Shown here: positions 45,063-54,380 of the stretch, piece after piece
Layout: every line of letters starts with the position of its first letter
Position numbering within the stretch: the first letter of the stretch is position 1
Source of the DNA: an uncultured Alphaproteobacteria bacterium
GTDB lineage: Bacteria; Pseudomonadota; Alphaproteobacteria; UBA7985
DNA: 64,000 nucleotides
Reading direction: 5' to 3'
Assembly (NCBI GenBank): GCA_905479265.1
Contig: CAJQLX010000024.1
Coordinates: 1-64,000, forward strand
Made by a program: the position numbers and the translations under genes
The notes under the pieces: model-generated
Seen by the model: the letters and a program-made list of their open reading frames with translations, nothing else
Told to the model about the DNA's origin: nothing
Databases searched by the model: none

Positions 45063-45944
45063 TTATAAAACAACCGCCTGCGCCGTCTCCAGCGCGCGTT
45101 CTACCAACAGGGGTTTCCGCTCCTCGCTAAACCGTGCGCTGCTCAGCAGAGGTTCTGGTCGCCAATCATGATCCATTGCCCGCAACCGCTTGTCGGCGAT
45201 GTCGTCCTGCACCATGCACAGTGGCAACAACCCAAAGCCCAACCCCTGACGGACAAGGTTTTGCGCCACAGACAGGTTCGACGAGGGCACCAGTGACGGG
45301 GCATCCAAACCGAACCGGGTGAGATAGGTTTGAAATTCGACAAAAGGCTGCGTCCCCTTGGCGGGTAGAAACAGCGAATGATGCGCCAGCGCTTCGCTCA
45401 CCGTCATATCTGCTGGTGCACGCCCCTCGCTCGCTACCCAGACAAAGGCATGCTGATCCAGCTCCATAAAGCCCAGCCCGGGTATGGGTCTGCTTTCCGT
45501 CTGAAAGCACAGGTCCAACTCGCCATCCTGCATGCGCTCCAACAAGTCGCGCGAAAGCTCGACTGTCAATTCGACCCGGACCGATGGCAAAGCCTGCGCA
45601 AACGCCGCAATAAACGGCTTCAGCCACGAATGCGCTACCACCTCACTCACGCCAAGCCGCAACACCCCATCCAATACCTCCGGCGCATCAGCCGCGATCA
45701 AGAATGCATCTCGGTGATTCAACGTCTCCCGCGCCATAGGCAGCAATTCGCGCCCCTTGGCGGTCAATGAGGTTTTGCCGGGTCCACGCGCAAACAGGCT
45801 CAAACCCAACTGCGCTTCCAAGGTGGCAAGGCGGTTTGAGATGTTGGGTTGCGTGGTGTTCAGCCGCTCAGCCGCACCGCCAAAACTTCCTGCGTCGGCC
45901 ACAGCGACAAAGGCTTCAATCGATTTGAGACTCAGCTTAGACAG
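45063..45944 (-). CDS. LysR-family regulator, probably with CTG start
   Basis: About 293 residues; DNA-binding core SLKSIEAFVAVADAGSFGGA then AERLNTTQPNISNRLATLEAQ. The first usual start in frame is a GTG at 45902, which would remove the first helix of the winged helix. Upstream in frame there are only two CTG codons (45944 and 45935) before the TAG that ends the sulfatase gene. CTG 45944 has GGGGGAG nine bases upstream, so it is the likely start. Lying after choline-sulfatase on the same strand, it fits the choline-sulfate utilisation regulator that often accompanies betC. Not certain. Confidence 0.75.
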   Translation of the reverse strand: MSKLSLKSIEAFVAVADAGSFGGAAERLNTTQPNISNRLATLEAQLGLSLFARGPGKTSLTAKGRELLPMARETLNHRDAFLIAADAPEVLDGVLRLGVSEVVAHSWLKPFIAAFAQALPSVRVELTVELSRDLLERMQDGELDLCFQTESRPIPGLGFMELDQHAFVWVASEGRAPADMTVSEALAHHSLFLPAKGTQPFVEFQTYLTRFGLDAPSLVPSSNLSVAQNLVRQGLGFGLLPLCMVQDDIADKRLRAMDHDWRPEPLLSSARFSEERKPLLVERALETAQAVVL

Positions 45945-45950
45945 AGCGCC

Positions 45951-47468
45951 CTACTCCCCCCGTGGATAGCGTTGATTATCTTCCAACACGTTCAGGTCCA
46001 TGTGATTACGCATGTAGCGTTCGCTGGCTTGCTGCAAGGGTTGAAAGTCCCAAGGATAGTATTGACCATTGCGCAAGGCGTCGTAAACCACCCAGCGCCG
46101 CGCCTGACTTTCCCGAACCTGCGCATCAAAGAGCGGTAAATCCCAGCGCTGGTCCGCCATTGCGCGCAGCCGGCTTAGGGCATCGTGGTGGGCTGGATCA
46201 TCGGCGAGATTGTGCAATTCATGGGGATCAGCGTCGAGGTCGAACAGCTGCTCTGGATCCAACGTGCAGCGCACATACTTGTAGCGCGCATCACGCAGTG
46301 CCACCAATGGCGCATAGGATCCCTCGGCGGCGTATTCCATCGCCACTGGCTCCGACCGCTGCCCGCCTTGTCCCAACGGAACCAAGGATTGCCCTTCGGT
46401 CCACGGCGACAATTCTGACAGATCCGCCCCCGCCAACGCACCCAGCGTTGCTGTCACGTCGATGGTTGAGACCGGGGTTTTCACCAGTCCGGGCGCCATA
46501 TCCGCGTCTGCAATCATCAGCGGCACCCGCGCTGAGCCCTCAAAGAACGTCATCTTGAACCACAGGCCGCGCTCGCCCAGCATATCACCGTGATCGCTGA
46601 CAAAAACAACAGTCGCCTCTTGGCGTGTTGCTTCCAATGCCCCCAGCAATTCCCCCACTTTATCATCCAGATAAGAAATGTTGGCAAAGTACGCGCGACG
46701 ACTGCGGATGATGTCTTCACGCTGTATGTCAAAGCTGCGCCAATCATTAGCGTCGAAAATGCGCTTGGAATGGGGGTCTTGCTGCTCATAGCCCAAATCC
46801 GCAATTTCCGGTTCGAGATGCGCGCAGTCTTCGTATAAATCCCAATACTTCTTGCGCGTGACATAGGGATCGTGGGGATGGGTAAAGCTGACCGTCAGGC
46901 ACCAAGGCCGATCATCGCCGCTCTTTTGCGCGCCACGCCCCAAGTCGTAAATCTTTTGGACACCATGAAAAGCGACCTCGTCGTCGAATTCCATCTGGTT
47001 GCTGATTTCAGACACCCCAGCGCCCGTGACCGAGCCCATGTTGTGATACCACCAATCGATGCGCTCACCCGGCTTCCGATAGTCGGGGGTCCAGCCGAAA
47101 TCGGCGGGATAGATGTCTGTGGTCAGCCGCTGCTCAAAACCATGGAGTTGATCCGGCCCCACAAAGTGCATTTTCCCCGACAAGCACGTCTGATACCCCG
47201 CACGGCGCAAATGATGAGCGTAGGTTGGAATGTCTGAGGCGAACTCCGCAGCGTTGTCGTAAACCCGCGTACGGCTCGGCAAAAGCCCACTCATAAAACT
47301 CGCCCGGCCCGGCGCACACAGCGGACTGGCGGTATAGGCGTTCTGGAACCGTGTGGAACGTTGGGCCAAGGCCCGCAGGTTTGGGGCGTGCAACCATGGG
47401 GCTGGCCCATCGGGAAACAGCGTTCCGTTGAGTTGATCAACCATGATTACCAGAATGTTTTTTGCCAC
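45951..47468 (-). CDS. betC: Choline-sulfatase
   Basis: A 505-residue type I sulfatase. SPLCAPGRASFMSGLLPSRT contains the C-x-P-x-R formylglycine signature. ILVIMVDQLNG gives the first metal ligands, SGKMHFVGPDQLHGFE and TTDIYPADFGWTPDY are typical of BetC, and VFVSDHGDMLGERG holds the second metal site. The tail YMRNHMDLNVLEDN also fits BetC. It releases choline and sulfate from choline-O-sulfate, an osmolyte. A sulfatase-modifying enzyme gene is not in the window. Confidence 0.88.
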   Translation of the reverse strand: MAKNILVIMVDQLNGTLFPDGPAPWLHAPNLRALAQRSTRFQNAYTASPLCAPGRASFMSGLLPSRTRVYDNAAEFASDIPTYAHHLRRAGYQTCLSGKMHFVGPDQLHGFEQRLTTDIYPADFGWTPDYRKPGERIDWWYHNMGSVTGAGVSEISNQMEFDDEVAFHGVQKIYDLGRGAQKSGDDRPWCLTVSFTHPHDPYVTRKKYWDLYEDCAHLEPEIADLGYEQQDPHSKRIFDANDWRSFDIQREDIIRSRRAYFANISYLDDKVGELLGALEATRQEATVVFVSDHGDMLGERGLWFKMTFFEGSARVPLMIADADMAPGLVKTPVSTIDVTATLGALAGADLSELSPWTEGQSLVPLGQGGQRSEPVAMEYAAEGSYAPLVALRDARYKYVRCTLDPEQLFDLDADPHELHNLADDPAHHDALSRLRAMADQRWDLPLFDAQVRESQARRWVVYDALRNGQYYPWDFQPLQQASERYMRNHMDLNVLEDNQRYPRGE

Positions 47469-47753
47469 GCTTGCACGCTCCCACGTTATCGCTGTCTATG
47501 AACAGGGTTTGCACTGGATTACTGCGGCAGCGCGTCCCATTCTAGGACGCCACGTGGCCGAGTTGCGACACGACGGCAAAAGCGAACGCGCAGCGCCTCT
47601 TAATCCCTTATAACCACGATCTGGTTCGTACCTTCCATCGGGAACGGTGGGGCACCCAAGCGATAAACGCGGGCTTACCCTTTGCTATTTTCGTTACCAT
47701 GTTAACCGAGGCGTCCCAATGGCGAGGCGCTCAAACCGGAACCGACACCCTAT
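47469..47753. other. Divergent intergenic region, betC and MFS gene
   Basis: Contains the perfect palindrome GCCACGTGGC at 47549-47558, a possible operator. No gene seen. Confidence 0.35.
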
Positions 47754-48977
47754 ATGACCCCTGCACCGCGCCCGCCCAAGCTGATAACCATCACCATGAT
47801 GGCGGCCGTTGGCGTACTATCGCTCAACATGATTGTTCCGGCCTTTGGTGAAATGGCAGACGACTTTGGGGTTTCCTACGCCAACATCAGCTTTCTGTTC
47901 AGCGGCTACTTGATCATCACCGGGTTCCTGACACTGCTTGCTGGTCCATTTTCCGACCGCTTTGGCCGACGGCCTGTTGCGCTGTTTGGTGTATCGCTGT
48001 TTATCGTCGCCTCGATCGTCTGCGCGATCACGCCCAACTTAGCGATTTTGTATGCCGCCCGAATTGTCCAAGCCGTGGTGGTGGGCAGCGCCGTCATTTC
48101 TCAGGCCGTTGTCCGCGATACCTCTGTGGATCGAGCGAACACGACCCGGCGGCTGGCATCGGTGGCGATGGTGATGGGCCTTGCGCCCTTGATCGGTCCA
48201 ACGACGGGCGGTTTCCTCGCGGACATGCTCGGCTGGCGTGCTGTCTTTTGGTTCCAAGCCCTCGCCGGCATTTTCACCTTTGCGCTGGTGTGGTTCGATC
48301 TCAAAGAAACCAACCTGAACCCATCCTCGACCTTTTTTGCGCAAATGCGGGATTACCCGTCGATCATCACCTCACCGCGCTATTGGGCCTATGCCGGAAC
48401 GCTATGCCTTGGCGTCTCGACTTTCTTTGCCTTTCTCGCCGGTATGCCCCTGATCGGCAAAGCCGAGTTTCAGCTGAGCCAAACCCAAATCGGGATGGTG
48501 CTGGGAACGCTGACCGTCGGCTACATCGCCGCCAACGCCATCACCAGACAGGTTACCGCCCACGTGTGGGATTCATCGCTGATGCTGTTTGGACGTTTGG
48601 TGGGGGTATCAGGGGCGGTAGGCTCGCTGGTGCTCTACTACAGCGGCTTCACCAGTCCGATTTTTATCATCGCGCCCTTGATCTTGCTCGGTGCTGCAAA
48701 CGGCTTTTCGGTCCAACCGGCGAATGCAGGCGTCGTCTCTGTGAATCCAGCGCTGGCCGGATCTGCCGCAGGCTTGAGCGGGGCCATGGTCTATTGGATC
48801 GGAGCCAGCGCATCGGCCTTGATGAGTTTCTTGCTCAACGAAAACCCCTCACCCCTGTTCTTTATCTGGCTCCTCCTCGGTGCCACTTTGCTGAGCTTGG
48901 TCCCATCGGTGTTTAGCTTGCTGCTCGATAAGCGCGATCAAAGGGCCGGTATCCACACACGAGAAACCAAGCCCTAA
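47754..48977 (+). CDS. MFS efflux transporter, Bcr/CflA family
   Basis: A 407-residue major facilitator with 12 hydrophobic helices. GPFSDRFGRRPVALFGVSLF is the loop 2-3 motif, followed by ARIVQAVVVGSAV and APLIGPTTGGFLADMLGWRAVFWF, the antiporter motif of drug-exporting Bcr/CflA proteins. Drug or metabolite export across the inner membrane. Stands divergent from betC. Confidence 0.9.
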   Translation: MTPAPRPPKLITITMMAAVGVLSLNMIVPAFGEMADDFGVSYANISFLFSGYLIITGFLTLLAGPFSDRFGRRPVALFGVSLFIVASIVCAITPNLAILYAARIVQAVVVGSAVISQAVVRDTSVDRANTTRRLASVAMVMGLAPLIGPTTGGFLADMLGWRAVFWFQALAGIFTFALVWFDLKETNLNPSSTFFAQMRDYPSIITSPRYWAYAGTLCLGVSTFFAFLAGMPLIGKAEFQLSQTQIGMVLGTLTVGYIAANAITRQVTAHVWDSSLMLFGRLVGVSGAVGSLVLYYSGFTSPIFIIAPLILLGAANGFSVQPANAGVVSVNPALAGSAAGLSGAMVYWIGASASALMSFLLNENPSPLFFIWLLLGATLLSLVPSVFSLLLDKRDQRAGIHTRETKP

Positions 48978-49010
48978 GCCGGCGTTATGCCCGCCGCCGT
49001 TGCCGTCCAA

Positions 49011-49029
49011 GCGCCATAGCTTATGGCGC
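49011..49029. terminator. Hairpin after the MFS gene
   Basis: GCGCCATA and TATGGCGC form a perfect 8-base stem around GCT, 33 bases past the MFS stop. No T-run follows, so terminator function is uncertain. Confidence 0.4.
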
Positions 49030-49104
49030 GATTGGACAGGCTCGCGTATCGCTCTTGCCTACTGTGGCCACTCCTGCCCCCTAGAAAAGATAGCTGATCA
49101 TCTC

Positions 49105-50055
49105 TTGAACACCCCCGCCACCACGTCAAGCGCGCGCACGGCCCCCATCAATCGCCCGTTGCTGGGGATCGGTTTGGCCATTTTAGCGATGTTTAGCTTT
49201 AGCAGTCAGGACGCGCTGACCAAGCAGTTGATCGATGATCTACCGATTTCAACCGTCCTGCTCACCCGCTACGCCGCCTTTACCCTCTTCGCCTTTGCGC
49301 TCGCCGCTTTGACCGGCCCCCCGGGTCGACGAGGCATCCTGCGCAGTTTCCGCAGCAACGTTCCCCTGATGCACATCTTGCGCGGCCTGATTTTGGTGGC
49401 TGAGATTTTTGTTTTCTCCTTTGGGGTGCGGCATCTGGATTTGGGCCTTCAACACGCGCTCTTCGCCGTTTTCCCCCTTATCATCACAGCGCTGGCCATG
49501 CCTGTTTTGGGCGAGCGTGTTGGGGTTTGGCGCTGGTCTTCGGTGGCGCTGGGTTTTGTTGGTGCGCTGATCATCATCCGGCCGGGTTTCTCCACCTTCA
49601 GCGTGTTTATCGCATTCCCTCTGATCGCTGCGCTGATGTACGCGCTCTATAATCTGCTCACACGCATCGCTGGGCGCAGTGGCGACAGCTTTCAAACGTC
49701 TATGGTGTATCTGGGCCTGTTTGGATTGTTGGCCATTCTGCCCGTCGGCCTGTGGCAGTGGCAAACCCCTGTCGATCAACAGATTTGGCAATTGGCTCTG
49801 CTGTGCTGTACCGCGATCCTCGGTCACGGCGCACTGATCCTTGCGCTGATGTTTACCCAAGCCAGCGCCATTCAGCCGCTCAACTACTTGCTGCTGGTCT
49901 TCGCCTTCTTCAACGGCTTTATCTACTTCGGTGAAGTCCCCGACATCTTTACGCTGATCGGTGGTGCTGTCATCGTCTTCAGCGGCCTGTTCATCATCGT
50001 GCGAGAGCGCATCCGCGCCCGCGAGAGTTCCAGACAAGCTGCCACCAAGCCCTAA
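49105..50055 (+). CDS. DMT-superfamily (EamA) transporter
   Basis: About 316 residues with ten hydrophobic helices and two EamA repeats. LLGIGLAILAMFSFSSQDALTK starts helix 1 and ALGFVGALIIIRPG ends the first repeat. The C-terminal tail is basic. The start is uncertain: TTG 49105 is close to helix 1, while TTG 49000 lies ahead of the hairpin. Exporter or importer of small metabolites; substrate unknown. Confidence 0.8.
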   Translation: MNTPATTSSARTAPINRPLLGIGLAILAMFSFSSQDALTKQLIDDLPISTVLLTRYAAFTLFAFALAALTGPPGRRGILRSFRSNVPLMHILRGLILVAEIFVFSFGVRHLDLGLQHALFAVFPLIITALAMPVLGERVGVWRWSSVALGFVGALIIIRPGFSTFSVFIAFPLIAALMYALYNLLTRIAGRSGDSFQTSMVYLGLFGLLAILPVGLWQWQTPVDQQIWQLALLCCTAILGHGALILALMFTQASAIQPLNYLLLVFAFFNGFIYFGEVPDIFTLIGGAVIVFSGLFIIVRERIRARESSRQAATKP

Positions 50056-50096
50056 CCCCCCGCCATTTGAAGGGGCACCCAAGGACGTTCAACGCC

Positions 50097-51329
50097 ATGG
50101 CCAAACTGCTCAATTTTGCCAACGACATCGACACCGAACACCCGCACGCAGGCATTGAAGCACTCCGCGCCCTTGGCCCGGTTGTCCCGATGAAAATGCC
50201 CCTGATGGGCAAAATCCATGTCACCACCACCTATGAAGCCACCGCCGCGTTACTGACCCAGCGAGAGCGGTTTGTCTCCGAACCCAAAAACGCCGGAAAA
50301 TCCGGGTCGCCGGTCCCCTTCCCCCTGCCCCCCAGCGTGCGCTACCTCATGGATGGCTTTATTCAAAAGGACGAGCCCGACCATCGGCGGCTACGTGGTT
50401 TCGTTGACAAAGCCTTCGCCAAAAGCTCGGTAACAGCGTTGGCAGAGGCGTCTTACGACCACTCCATTGAGCTTGTTGACCGCATGAAAGGCACCGCTGG
50501 GCAAAACGGCGGCGTGGACTACCTCACCGGCTTTTCGACCCTCATGCCCATGCGCGTGATCAGCGTTCTACTCGGCTTCCCGCCGCACATGCAGGAGCGG
50601 TTCCTCGAATGGATGAAACCTCTGCGCCAAATGGAAGTTACGCCATGGGGCATTTTCCGCATCTTGGGCAGTGTCGGCACGGCGTCCAAGGGGATCGAAA
50701 CGTGGTCCAAAACGCTTGTGAACGCCGATGCTCAAGGGCTCATCGCTGAACTGGTCAACCTGCAAGAAGGAACAGATCGCCTTTCAGCCAACGAGATGAA
50801 AGCTATCGTTTTCACGTTGATTATCGCAGGCGGCGAGACGACCACGCACCTGCTCAACGGCGCGCTGTGGTACTTGCTCAAGCATCCAGAGATGAAGGAA
50901 CACCTACGCGCAAATCCTGCTGATATTCCGGGTTTTGTTGAAGAAATGCTGCGCTGGTTCTGCCCCCTGACAACCACCAAACCTCGTCTATCGGCGTGTG
51001 ATCAGGATTTTGGCGGCGTGCGGCTCAAGGCCGGTGATATGATTTTCCCGTCCCTGCTCGCGGCCAATACTGACGAGGCCGTCTTTACCGACCCTTGGAC
51101 CTTTGACCTCAAGCGCAGTAACGCGGTTCAGCACATGGCCTTTGGTTCGGGCATTCACAACTGCTTAGGCCGACCGCTGGTGCGGATCGAAGCCCAGGCC
51201 GCGTTAGAGGTGCTCCTCGACCGCTGGCCTGATTTTCAGGCTGATGAGGGCGGCAAAGAGCCTTGGTACATGTTCAAAAACACCATGGGACGTCGGAGTT
51301 TCAAGTGGCTGCGGATGAGGTCCGCCTAG
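50097..51329 (+). CDS. Cytochrome P450
   Basis: A 410-residue soluble bacterial P450. The oxygen-activating helix is AGGETTTHLLNG, the ExxR motif is EEMLRWF, and the heme-thiolate loop is FGSGIHNCLGRPL with the Cys ligand. The ATG at 50097 is preferred to the TTG at 50067. No ferredoxin gene lies beside it, although the DmmB reductase at 59728 is in the same region. Substrate unknown. It converges on the methyltransferase gene with a four-base overlap. Confidence 0.92.
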   Translation: MAKLLNFANDIDTEHPHAGIEALRALGPVVPMKMPLMGKIHVTTTYEATAALLTQRERFVSEPKNAGKSGSPVPFPLPPSVRYLMDGFIQKDEPDHRRLRGFVDKAFAKSSVTALAEASYDHSIELVDRMKGTAGQNGGVDYLTGFSTLMPMRVISVLLGFPPHMQERFLEWMKPLRQMEVTPWGIFRILGSVGTASKGIETWSKTLVNADAQGLIAELVNLQEGTDRLSANEMKAIVFTLIIAGGETTTHLLNGALWYLLKHPEMKEHLRANPADIPGFVEEMLRWFCPLTTTKPRLSACDQDFGGVRLKAGDMIFPSLLAANTDEAVFTDPWTFDLKRSNAVQHMAFGSGIHNCLGRPLVRIEAQAALEVLLDRWPDFQADEGGKEPWYMFKNTMGRRSFKWLRMRSA

Positions 51330-51964
51330 CAACGGCGCAGCACCACATACCACCCGGTTGGCGTCACATCGCTTTCGAACAGCCGATCCGGGTCACGAGA
51401 AACGATCTCAGCCGCCCCGCTCGAAACCAAGCCTGCCAGCACAGCCCCAAAGCGCCCCTGATCCCACACGTCCTGATGCACGGTACAAATCAGCACGCCA
51501 CCGGGTCGCAACACCTCAATCAGCGCCTCAAGGCAATCCCCCCCGACGTGGCCGTGGGTGAACGTGCCGGTTGAGACCAGCGCGTCAAACTGGGCTTCAC
51601 CCATCTCCAAGGGCTGGTTCAAATCTTTCTCAAACCGCTCGACAATCCGGCCCTTGCGCTTGGCCACGTCCAGCATTTCTGCGGAGTAATCCAACCCATC
51701 AATCTGGCTAAACCCCTCCTCCATCAAAAAGGCAGCGAGCAAGCCCGTTCCGCAGCCAACGTCAAGAATACGCGCCGCCCGGTCCGGTACAAGCTGAGCC
51801 GTCAACGCGGCGATTTTCATCGGCGAGACATAGCCCAATCCGTCAATCATGGTGCCGTCATAGGTTTCCGCCCAATCTCGATAAAGCGCCTTGGTCTCTT
51901 CGTCGTTGGCTCCATCCAGCTCATAAGCACGGCGGAGCAACGCTTGGGCTTGCTTGTCCTTCAT
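51326..51964 (-). CDS. Class I SAM-dependent methyltransferase
   Basis: A 212-residue methyltransferase. ILDVGCGTGLLAAFL is the SAM-binding motif I, GLDYSAEMLDVAKRKG motif II and VLRPGGVLICTVH motif III. The ATG at 51964 has GGAG six bases upstream and is preferred to starts at 51976 and 52075. Substrate unknown. Confidence 0.85.
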   Translation of the reverse strand: MKDKQAQALLRRAYELDGANDEETKALYRDWAETYDGTMIDGLGYVSPMKIAALTAQLVPDRAARILDVGCGTGLLAAFLMEEGFSQIDGLDYSAEMLDVAKRKGRIVERFEKDLNQPLEMGEAQFDALVSTGTFTHGHVGGDCLEALIEVLRPGGVLICTVHQDVWDQGRFGAVLAGLVSSGAAEIVSRDPDRLFESDVTPTGWYVVLRRC

Positions 51965-52110
51965 AGGGGTCTCCATAAAAAGGATCGTGTTCTGCTCATA
52001 AAACCCCATTAAAGTCTGAACACCAAGGCGCAAGCAAAGTCTGGCACCTTTTACGATATTCCTGTAAGTGAACATTTATTCATTAAAAGCACCAAAGGTT
52101 TCTGCCCCCT

Positions 52111-52998
52111 ATGGCTACGCCTGATCCCCGCTACTTGAGCGGTCTCCCCGTTAAAAAACGTATTCTGGCCGAAGTTGCCGAGGCCATTAGCGCCCTCTCT
52201 GGCGCTGCGCCCTTGCCGCGGTTGGTATCCATCTCCATCGGCGATACCCCGGAAGTCGCCGTGTATATTCGCGGGCAAAAGCGTGCGGCAGAACAGGTTG
52301 GTTTGCCGTTTGATGACCAGTATTGGCCCGGTGATATCACGGCTGAAGACGCCAAAGCGCGGCTGGTGGCAATGAATGATGATCCTGACGTTTTGGGCGT
52401 TATTTTGCAGCGTCCGGTTCCAGAGCACTTGAACGTCCGCTCGCTCCAAGGCGCTATTCACCCGCTTAAAGATGTCGAAGGCATGAACCCGGCGTCGATC
52501 GGTAATATGGTCTATAACGACTTGGCGCTGGCACCCTGTACAGCCGCGGCATCGGTTGAGATGATCAAAGCGACGGGTTTAGACCTGCATGGTCTGGAAG
52601 TCGTGATGATTGGTCATTCCGCGATTGTCGGCAAACCAGCGGCGTTCATGCTGATGGCCGAAGGCGCGACTGTGACGGTCTGTCACCACATGACCCGCTC
52701 GGTCGCTGCGCACTCGCGGCGGGCTGATGCAATCTTGGTCGCTGTCGGCATTCCGAACTTTATTACCCCAGAAATGGTCCGTCCCGGCGCGGCTGTGATC
52801 GACATTGGCATCAACCAAATCGACGATGGAGCCGGCGGAACGCGGATTGTCGGTGACGTTGATACAGAGGCGGTCAAAGAGGTTGCGAGTTGGGTAACGC
52901 CTGTACCGGGCGGCGTTGGTCCGGTTACCGTCGCTATCCTCATGCGCAATGCCCTCACCGCCTTGCGCCGTCAGCGTGAATTGGGGTGGACGGCATGA
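52111..52998 (+). CDS. folD: FolD-family methylene-THF dehydrogenase/cyclohydrolase paralogue with altered active site
   Basis: A 295-residue FolD-fold protein. VSISIGDTPEVAVYIRGQKR, VILQRPVPEHL, IHPLKDVEGMNP, MIGHSAIVGKPAA and ITP-like VTPVPGGVGPVTVA show the family. Aligned by eye with E. coli FolD, the catalytic Lys56 (YVASK) falls on Gln (YIRGQ), and Asp121 (KDVDG) on Glu (KDVEG). The LPLP segment reads RPVP. It may therefore be a dehydrogenase with reduced cyclohydrolase activity, or act on another C1-folate, and is likely a paralogue of a housekeeping FolD. Context: followed by a micropeptide, and 3.4 kb from tmm. Confidence 0.85.
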   Translation: MATPDPRYLSGLPVKKRILAEVAEAISALSGAAPLPRLVSISIGDTPEVAVYIRGQKRAAEQVGLPFDDQYWPGDITAEDAKARLVAMNDDPDVLGVILQRPVPEHLNVRSLQGAIHPLKDVEGMNPASIGNMVYNDLALAPCTAAASVEMIKATGLDLHGLEVVMIGHSAIVGKPAAFMLMAEGATVTVCHHMTRSVAAHSRRADAILVAVGIPNFITPEMVRPGAAVIDIGINQIDDGAGGTRIVGDVDTEAVKEVASWVTPVPGGVGPVTVAILMRNALTALRRQRELGWTA

Positions 52999-53165
52999 AA
53001 CGCTCAACCTTCGAATTGGCCGGTTGGATCGTCTTTCTGCTCTGCGCCATCTGCTTCATCATAACCAGTGTGGGCAGCTTTTGGGGCATGACAGGCAGCC
53101 TGCTGTTCCTGCTCGGCTGTGTGTTATTTCTCGTCCCTTACTTTGTTGATCTCGACAAAGACTAG
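52995..53165 (+). CDS. 56-residue two-helix membrane micropeptide coupled to FolD
   Basis: Begins with ATG in an ATGA overlap with the folD-like stop and ends with TAG at 53163-53165. The sequence starts MKRSTFELAGWIVFLLCAIC, has two hydrophobic helices (WIVFLLCAICFIIT and SLLFLLGCVLFLVPYF) and ends in acidic VDLDKD. The perfect frame overlap and clean helix pattern support a real gene. Function unknown; it might anchor or regulate a partner. Confidence 0.65.
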   Translation: MKRSTFELAGWIVFLLCAICFIITSVGSFWGMTGSLLFLLGCVLFLVPYFVDLDKD

Positions 53166-53173
53166 CGGCGGAT

Positions 53174-54274
53174 TTACCAGCCCATTGCATCGGCCAGACG
53201 AGTAACGGTGCGCTCGGGGTTGCGGAGTTTGTCCAGACCAAAGAGGCCGAAACGGAAGCTTTTGTAGTCTGGACCTTCTTCGATGGCCAAGGGAACGCCC
53301 GCTGCGATCTGTAAGCCATTAGCGGCGAAAACGGAGCCGTTCTGGTAATCGGCTGAAGGGGCGAAGCTGACCACCACCGGTGACGCCTGGAAACCCTCGG
53401 CTGCCACGCTTTGAAAGCCTTGGGTGGCGAGCAGGTCACGAACATTCTGACCGATCTTGATTTGCGCCGAGCGACAGTTTTCCAGACCAAATTCCAAGGT
53501 TTCACGCATGTTGTCCGCGAAGCTCAAAAGCGAGTCCGTCGGCATGGTGGCGTGATAGGCGTGACCACCATTGAGGTAGGCCTGCATGATCTGATGCCAC
53601 TTCGCCAAATCCAGTACAAAGCTGCTCGGCTGGTTGTCGCCCAAGCGCTCGACCGCACGCTCGTCCAGGCAGACGACACCAGAAGACGGCGTGGAGGACC
53701 AACCCTTTTGCGGCGCGGTGACCAGAACGTCGATGTTCAAGTCCTGCATATCCACCCAAAGCGAGCCTGAGGCCACGCAATCGAGCACGAACAGACCACC
53801 CTGAGCGCGGACCGCTGCGCCAACGGACCGGATATAGTCTTCGGGTAACACCATGCCGGCCGATGTTTCGACATGCGGGGCAAAGAACACCTCCGGTTGG
53901 TAGGTCGCGATGTGTTCAAGAACTTCGTCTAACGGCTTAGGCTGAAACGGTGCCGTTGCGCCTTCCCCAACCCGCTGGGCCATGAGAACAGGCGCCTGAT
54001 AGCCCGGCTCAATCGCGTCAAAAATTTGCGTCCAACGGTAGGAAAACCAGCCATTGCGAAGGAAGGTCTTGCGCTTTCCCATGCCGAATTGGCGCGCAAC
54101 GGCTTCCATCGCGTAAGACCCGCCACCGGGCACCAGAACCATCGATGCCGCGTTATAGGTTTCCGTCAAACCCGTATGCAGCTCGTTCATGCACGTCTGA
54201 AAACGGTGCGACATGTGATTGACAGAACGGTCTGTGAAAACGACGGAATATTCGAGCAGGTCTTGCGGGGTCAT
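53174..54274 (-). CDS. Class V aminotransferase (alanine/serine-glyoxylate type)
   Basis: A 366-residue PLP enzyme of fold type I. The PLP-binding Lys is in TAPQKGWSSTP, the PLP Asp in FVLDCVASGS, and the N-terminal GGGSYAMEAVAR is the phosphate-binding region. Similar enzymes transaminate glyoxylate with serine or alanine, or 2-aminoethylphosphonate. The ATG at 54274 (MTPQDLL) is preferred to a TTG at 54286. Possibly joins C1/serine metabolism here. Confidence 0.85.
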   Translation of the reverse strand: MTPQDLLEYSVVFTDRSVNHMSHRFQTCMNELHTGLTETYNAASMVLVPGGGSYAMEAVARQFGMGKRKTFLRNGWFSYRWTQIFDAIEPGYQAPVLMAQRVGEGATAPFQPKPLDEVLEHIATYQPEVFFAPHVETSAGMVLPEDYIRSVGAAVRAQGGLFVLDCVASGSLWVDMQDLNIDVLVTAPQKGWSSTPSSGVVCLDERAVERLGDNQPSSFVLDLAKWHQIMQAYLNGGHAYHATMPTDSLLSFADNMRETLEFGLENCRSAQIKIGQNVRDLLATQGFQSVAAEGFQASPVVVSFAPSADYQNGSVFAANGLQIAAGVPLAIEEGPDYKSFRFGLFGLDKLRNPERTVTRLADAMGW

Positions 54275-54380
54275 GGTGCATTCCAAGCGTTGAAGACAAA
54301 GAAAAACAGAGTAGAGCGGGTGAGAGAGAGCGAGAAAGGGCTAGAGAGAGTGCGTAAGAAGCGCCTCCCTCCGAAAGCGA

